Positions 60,705-64,000 of a DNA stretch of 64,000 bases are shown one piece after another. The position numbers and the translations under genes were made by a program. The stretch spans positions 1,674,001 through 1,738,000 of the forward strand of contig NZ_CP119785.1 of assembly GCF_029338235.1 (NCBI RefSeq), written 5' to 3'. Position 1 is the stretch's first letter; each line of letters opens with the position of its first letter. Source of the stretch: Haloarcula rara. GTDB lineage: Archaea; Halobacteriota; Halobacteria; Halobacteriales; Haloarculaceae. The notes below the pieces were generated by a model. That model saw nothing but the letters and a program-made list of their open reading frames with translations. It searched no databases and was not told where the DNA came from.

Positions 60705-61259
60705 TCAGCCCAGGAGGTACCGCATCCACGGGTACCGTTCGACGAGCGCCACGCCGCCGACCTCGTACTGTTCGATATACTGGTCCAGGCCCATGATGCG
60801 GCCCGCGCCGAAGGCCGCCACGGAGAGGAACACGAGCATGTACGCGAAGTCGCCGTTGATGTAGCCGTGGGAGATGTCCCAGTTCCCCAGGTAGAACAGG
60901 AGCATCATGAACGCGCCCCAGAACGCCGCCAGCCGGGTGAGCGCGCCGACGATGAGGCCCAGTCCGATGAGCACCTCGCCCCACGGGACGGCGACGTTGA
61001 CGAACTCGACGAACCCGGCGTTACTTCCCATCGCGGTAAAGAGGCCGGCCGCGGGGCTCCCGTTTGCCTGCGGGGCGTTCGTGAGGTAGCCCGCGGCGCT
61101 GAAGCTGCCCGACAGCACCTTATCGAATCCGCTCTGGAAGAACGCGACGCCCATCATTATCCGGAGGGCGAGGATGAACCAGACGGAAAGCGTGTGGAGT
61201 CGACCTTCGGCGGTGAACCCGCCGACGCTGCTTCGAAGTGACACTTCCTGTGACGACAT
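60705..61259 (-). CDS. DoxX family membrane protein
   Basis: The 184-residue protein has four hydrophobic helices and the DoxX-type motifs ALRIMMGVAFFQSGFDKVLSG, VPWGEVLIGLGLIVGALTRLAAFWGA and GNWDISHGYINGDFAYMLVFLSVAAFGAG. DoxX proteins are tied to quinone or thiosulfate oxidation in some archaea, but the function here is open. I chose ATG 61259, giving the polar start SSQEVSLRSSVGGF. Confidence 0.8.
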   Translation of the reverse strand: MSSQEVSLRSSVGGFTAEGRLHTLSVWFILALRIMMGVAFFQSGFDKVLSGSFSAAGYLTNAPQANGSPAAGLFTAMGSNAGFVEFVNVAVPWGEVLIGLGLIVGALTRLAAFWGAFMMLLFYLGNWDISHGYINGDFAYMLVFLSVAAFGAGRIMGLDQYIEQYEVGGVALVERYPWMRYLLG

Positions 61260-61350
61260 ATGAGAAGGTACAACGGGTATGGTAGTAAGTATATGGGGCC
61301 GTTCCCGTATCCGGAGAATCGGCCTACAGCCGGGCGAAAAAGCCGTCCGC

Positions 61351-62739
61351 TCAGACCAGCGGCTCGACCAGGTCGCGGCCGGCATCGAGCAGCTCCTCGA
61401 CGCGTTCCTCGCTGCCGGCTTCGGCGTAGATACGGAGCTTCGGCTCGGTACCCGATGGGCGCATCAGCAGCCAGGTACCGTCTTCCAGACGGACTTTGAA
61501 GCCGTCGATGGTGTTGATGCCGTCCACGTCGACGCCGGCGACGGTCTCGGGCAGTTCGGTCTCCAGGTCCGAGAGCACCGGCTCCTTCCGGTCGTCGGGA
61601 CAGTCGACGCTGATGCGGGACTGGTGAATCTCGCCGTAGGCGTCGATGAGGTCGTCGACCCGGGCATCGAGTGATTTCTCGGACTCGGCGGCGGCCGCCA
61701 CCAGCGCCAGCAGGACGCCGTCCTTGTTCCGGAGGTGGTCGGTCAGGCCGAACCCGCCCGACTCCTCGCCGCCGAAGAGGGCGTCGTGTTCGCGCATGGC
61801 CTCGGCGACCCACTTGAAGCCGACGGCGGTCTCGTGGACGTCCTGGTCGTGGGCCTCGGCGACGCGGTCGACGATGCTAGAGGAGGAGACCGTCCGGACC
61901 ACGTCGCCCTCGCGCGTCTCGAGCAGGTAGTCGTACATCGCGGCGAGGAACAGGTTCGGGTCCAGAAAGCCCCGTTCGGGCGTGACGATACCCAGGCGGT
62001 CGGCGTCGCCGTCGTTGACGAAGCCGACGTCGGCGTCGCCCTCGGTCACTTCCTCGATGAGGTCGCCGACCTTCTCGGCTGTGGGTTCCGGCGAGCTGCC
62101 ACCGAACTCGGGGTCGAGGTAGTCCCGCAAGGCGGTGACGTCGGCGCCGGCCCGTTCGAGCAGAGCGTTCGTGACGCCCCGGCCGCTCCCGTACATCGCG
62201 TCGTAGGCGACGGTGAGCCCCTCGAGGTCGGCGTCGGCGTACTCGATGGCGTGGTCCTCGTAGTCAGCGATGAGGTCACGCTCGGTGACCTCGCCGTGCT
62301 CGTCCTCGGGGAGGCTCTGGGGGTCGTCGAGGTTGCTCTCGACCTCCTCGGTGAGGTCGGGCAGCGCGGGTGCGCCCTCACCGGGGATGAACTTCACGCC
62401 GTTGTACTCGGGCGGGTTGTGACTGGCAGTTATCTGGAGCGCGCCGTCGTGGCCGCCCTCTTTGGCCGTCCAGGCGACGATTGGCGTCGGTGTGTCCCGC
62501 TCGGGCAGCACCACGTCGAATCCGTTGGCACAGAACACGCGGGCCAGTTCCTCTGCGAAGCCCCGCGAGGTCTCGCGGGCGTCGTAGCCGACGACGACGG
62601 AGCCGTCGTGGCCGCGGTCGCGAAACGTCGTCGCGAGGGCCTGGCCGACGATTCGCACCCGGGGCTCGGTGAACACGTCGAGTGTCGCTCGCCAGCCGTC
62701 TGTTCCGAAACGTATCGCTTCAGCATCGTCTTCGTCCAT
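61351..62739 (-). CDS. Phosphoglucomutase/phosphomannomutase family enzyme
   Basis: The 462-residue alpha-D-phosphohexomutase has the start IRFGTDGWRA and the phosphoserine loop LQITASHNPPEYNGVKF near residue 100. The metal-binding DGDADRLG near 240, the sugar-binding GGEESGGFG near 325 and the phosphate-binding RPSGTEPKLRIYAEA near 425 are also seen. It interconverts hexose 1- and 6-phosphates; glucose, mannose or glucosamine forms cannot be separated by eye. The DGD and SGTEP motifs are intact. Confidence 0.92.
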   Translation of the reverse strand: MDEDDAEAIRFGTDGWRATLDVFTEPRVRIVGQALATTFRDRGHDGSVVVGYDARETSRGFAEELARVFCANGFDVVLPERDTPTPIVAWTAKEGGHDGALQITASHNPPEYNGVKFIPGEGAPALPDLTEEVESNLDDPQSLPEDEHGEVTERDLIADYEDHAIEYADADLEGLTVAYDAMYGSGRGVTNALLERAGADVTALRDYLDPEFGGSSPEPTAEKVGDLIEEVTEGDADVGFVNDGDADRLGIVTPERGFLDPNLFLAAMYDYLLETREGDVVRTVSSSSIVDRVAEAHDQDVHETAVGFKWVAEAMREHDALFGGEESGGFGLTDHLRNKDGVLLALVAAAAESEKSLDARVDDLIDAYGEIHQSRISVDCPDDRKEPVLSDLETELPETVAGVDVDGINTIDGFKVRLEDGTWLLMRPSGTEPKLRIYAEAGSEERVEELLDAGRDLVEPLV

Positions 62740-62783
62740 GTCCGAACAGTCACGTGGGCCCGTCAAAAAGGTCACCCCCTGCT

Positions 62784-63071
62784 TCAGGGCGTGAACTCGC
62801 TCTCGGCGCCATCTCCTCGGACCAGGGTCTCCTTCTCGGCCCGAGTGAGCTGTTTTATCTCGTACTCGCGGGACATCGCCGCCGACTTCGAGTCGAAGCG
62901 CTCGACGTGGACGAGTTCGACGGGCGTCCGGCCGCGAGTGTACTTCGCGCCCTCGCCGGCGTTGTGTTCGCCCAGTCGGCGCTGTACGTCGGTCGTGTAG
63001 CCGGTATAAAAGCTTCCGTCACTACACCGCAGCACGTAGGCGTAGTGGACAGGGCTCCGCGTGGTGGTCAT
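62784..63071 (-). CDS. GIY-YIG nuclease-like protein (UPF0213 type)
   Basis: The 95-residue protein is a single GIY-YIG domain: HYAYVLRCSDGSFYTGYTTDVQRRLGEHNAG, with the second strand modified to YTGYT, and the helix residues RVELVHVERFDSKSAAMSREYEIK-like (VELVHVERFDSKSAAMSREYE). The catalytic Arg and Glu of the family are present. The role is unknown; bacterial relatives are likely DNA-acting. It is encoded next to the micro zinc-finger gene. Confidence 0.85.
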   Translation of the reverse strand: MTTTRSPVHYAYVLRCSDGSFYTGYTTDVQRRLGEHNAGEGAKYTRGRTPVELVHVERFDSKSAAMSREYEIKQLTRAEKETLVRGDGAESEFTP

Positions 63072-63100
63072 CGTCCGATGCGGGTGGCCCAGTGGGCCTC

Positions 63101-63174
63101 ATACGGATGGTTGTAGTCTCGTCCCGGTCTCGCCGGTCCGGCGAGTACCGGGAAACAGCTACAACCATTCGTAT
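63101..63174. repeat. Long three-part hairpin after the micro zinc-finger gene
   Basis: ATACGGATGGTTGTAG (63101-63116) pairs with 63159-63174 with one mismatch. Inside, CCCGGT (63123-63128) pairs with 63147-63152 and CTCGCC (63129-63134) with 63140-63145, leaving a five-base loop. The hairpin starts at the stop codon of the zinc-finger gene and reaches to 30 bases before the GIY-YIG start. It could be a terminator, an attenuator or the scar of a small mobile element. Confidence 0.5.
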
Positions 63175-63323
63175 CACACTTCGTGGGCGCGCTCTTTCGA
63201 CACCTCGGCGATGCCAGCGTTCGCCGAGCAGTTCGGGCAGGCCCGGATGTGTCCGTACTCGTCCGCGAACACACGGGCGAACTGGTCTGAGACGTGCGCG
63301 CCGCAGTGATTGCATTCGGGCAT
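63174..63323 (-). CDS. 49-residue zinc-ribbon protein (DUF7563-like)
   Basis: From ATG 63323 the protein reads MPECNHCGAHVSDQF, then RACPNCSANAG and ends KERAHEV. Two CxxC pairs (Cys4/Cys7, Cys29/Cys32) make a small zinc ribbon. It is a widespread haloarchaeal microprotein; the DUF number is from memory. The function is unknown. The stop overlaps the right arm of the hairpin. Confidence 0.75.
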   Translation of the reverse strand: MPECNHCGAHVSDQFARVFADEYGHIRACPNCSANAGIAEVSKERAHEV

Positions 63324-63432
63324 CGTATTCGTCGGCGACACCACCGCCGACATACAATCAGAGGTGTTCTAGTCCTATATTGCTTTACCCAAATGCTTTG
63401 GTATGACGTTCTGCTGGCAGTATCTCCCTCGC

Positions 63433-64000
63433 TCATTTTTCCTCCCGCGCCGCCGCGACCTGTCGAGCGATGAGCCCCGCCTGCGTGCCCGCGGTAAAGC
63501 CCCCGTCGACGTTGACGACTGACAGCGCCGTACAGGACTGGAGCATGCCCGAGAGGGCGGCCTCCCCCTCGCCGTCGTGGCCGTACCCGGTCGAGACGGG
63601 GAGGCCGATAACCGGCGTGTCGACCAGTCCGGCGACGACGGTGGGCAGGGCCCCCTCCCGACCGGCGGCGACGACGAGGACGTCATGCTCGCGCAGGCGA
63701 GACACGGCGTCGATGGTCCGGGCCAGACTGGCGACGCCCACGTCGTCGGTTCGGGTGACGTCGGCGCCCATCTCGCCGGCAATCATGGTCGCCTCACCGG
63801 CTGGGACGGCGTCGGACGTCCCGGCCGTGACGACGCCGACGCGGGCATCGACGTCGGGTCGCTCGAACGCGGGGACTGTGGCCACGAGCCAGTTCGCCCG
63901 CTCGTCCCACCGGACGGTGGCCTCCGGAGCGGTCTCGGCCAGCTGTCGGCGGACGGCCACCGCCCCGGCCGCATCGATGCGGGTGACGATCGCTCGCCCG
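63433..64000 (-). CDS. larB: Nickel-pincer cofactor carboxylase LarB (5' end outside window)
   Basis: LarB carboxylates nicotinic acid adenine dinucleotide at the start of nickel-pincer nucleotide synthesis. The frame is open to base 64000, so the N-terminus is missing; about 188 residues are seen. They contain RVGVVTAGTSDAVPAGEA, EMGADVTRTDDVGVASL, VVAAGREGALPTVVAGLVDTPVIGLPVSTGYG and NVDGGFTAGTQAGLIAR, close to PurE-like AIR carboxylases, to which LarB is related. LarE is encoded at 20.5-21.3 kb. PurE itself is a less likely alternative, since the VDGGFTAG end is LarB-type. Confidence 0.85.
   Translation of the reverse strand, partial: GRAIVTRIDAAGAVAVRRQLAETAPEATVRWDERANWLVATVPAFERPDVDARVGVVTAGTSDAVPAGEATMIAGEMGADVTRTDDVGVASLARTIDAVSRLREHDVLVVAAGREGALPTVVAGLVDTPVIGLPVSTGYGHDGEGEAALSGMLQSCTALSVVNVDGGFTAGTQAGLIARQVAAAREEK

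Overview
The window is a piece of a halophilic archaeal (class Halobacteria) chromosome. The evidence is its high G+C, the strong G/C preference at third codon positions, the very acidic predicted proteins, and typical archaeal genes: PCNA, Hjc, PriL, Orc1/Cdc6, thermosome, eIF1A, RIO kinase, the ubiquitin-like SAMP2, a Bat-type regulator, PGF-CTERM surface protein, and two TatC proteins of haloarchaeal type. Gene content fits the Haloarcula/Halomicrobium group, but I cannot fix the genus. Coding density is high. Many genes lack a Shine-Dalgarno sequence and have an A/T-rich TATA-like box 24-36 bases before the start codon, as expected for leaderless archaeal transcripts.

Layout. 1-8.3 kb: MFS transporter end, hisG, a degenerate M48-like membrane protein, an S-adenosylhomocysteine-type deaminase and ahcY with a secreted repeat protein between them, and priL. 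8.3-14.3 kb: a large repeat element, a SWIM zinc-finger protein, hjc, a DUF4382 lipoprotein, a frameshifted hydrolase, pcn and a Tat-exported protein. 14.3-22.2 kb: rlmE (frameshifted), a ribbon-helix-helix regulator with the yhhQ transporter, divergent tatC2 and tatC, a histidine phosphatase, larE and a MinD-like ATPase. 22.2-30.7 kb: PQQ-repeat lipoprotein, MutS-like ATPase, PGF-CTERM surface protein, an A+T-rich gap in front of orc1/cdc6, and a lipoprotein. 30.7-37 kb: rio1-eif1A operon, SCP2 protein, sensor kinase and Bat-like regulator. 37-45 kb: tRNA-Gly(CCC) with truncated tRNA copies, nadE, a second large repeat element, thermosome, another sensor kinase and an alanine dehydrogenase/ornithine cyclodeaminase-family enzyme. 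45-49 kb: a toxin/immunity-like array. 49-64 kb: leuS, paired small membrane proteins, bcp-hsp20, pheA, an aldo/keto reductase, lpdA, a third large repeat element, samp2, redox and GNAT genes, DoxX, phosphohexomutase, GIY-YIG, a micro zinc finger and the 3' part of larB.

Four things stand out. (1) At 44.9-49.0 kb two related modules lie in tandem. Each is a toxin-like C-terminal domain whose stop codon is one or two bases from the start of a large immunity-like gene. One toxin part is only a tail fragment and the other has a candidate PD-(D/E)xK core, so this looks like a small archaeal polymorphic-toxin array. (2) Three large intergenic elements (8.3, 38.6 and 58.2 kb) share conserved ends around 11-12 bp arms that differ from unit to unit yet remain complementary, which is covariation. 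(3) Four genes (ahcY, yhhQ, the Bat-like regulator and thermosome) carry the same two-hairpin element directly after the stop codon. (4) Perfect hairpins with three-base loops closed by C and G form clusters between genes, and a pair of them is inserted in frame inside leuS.

Three genes that should be intact (a hydrolase, rlmE, and the thermosome 3' end) need a one-base correction in G/C-rich runs. Assembly error is at least as likely as real decay, so absolute frames there should be treated with care.
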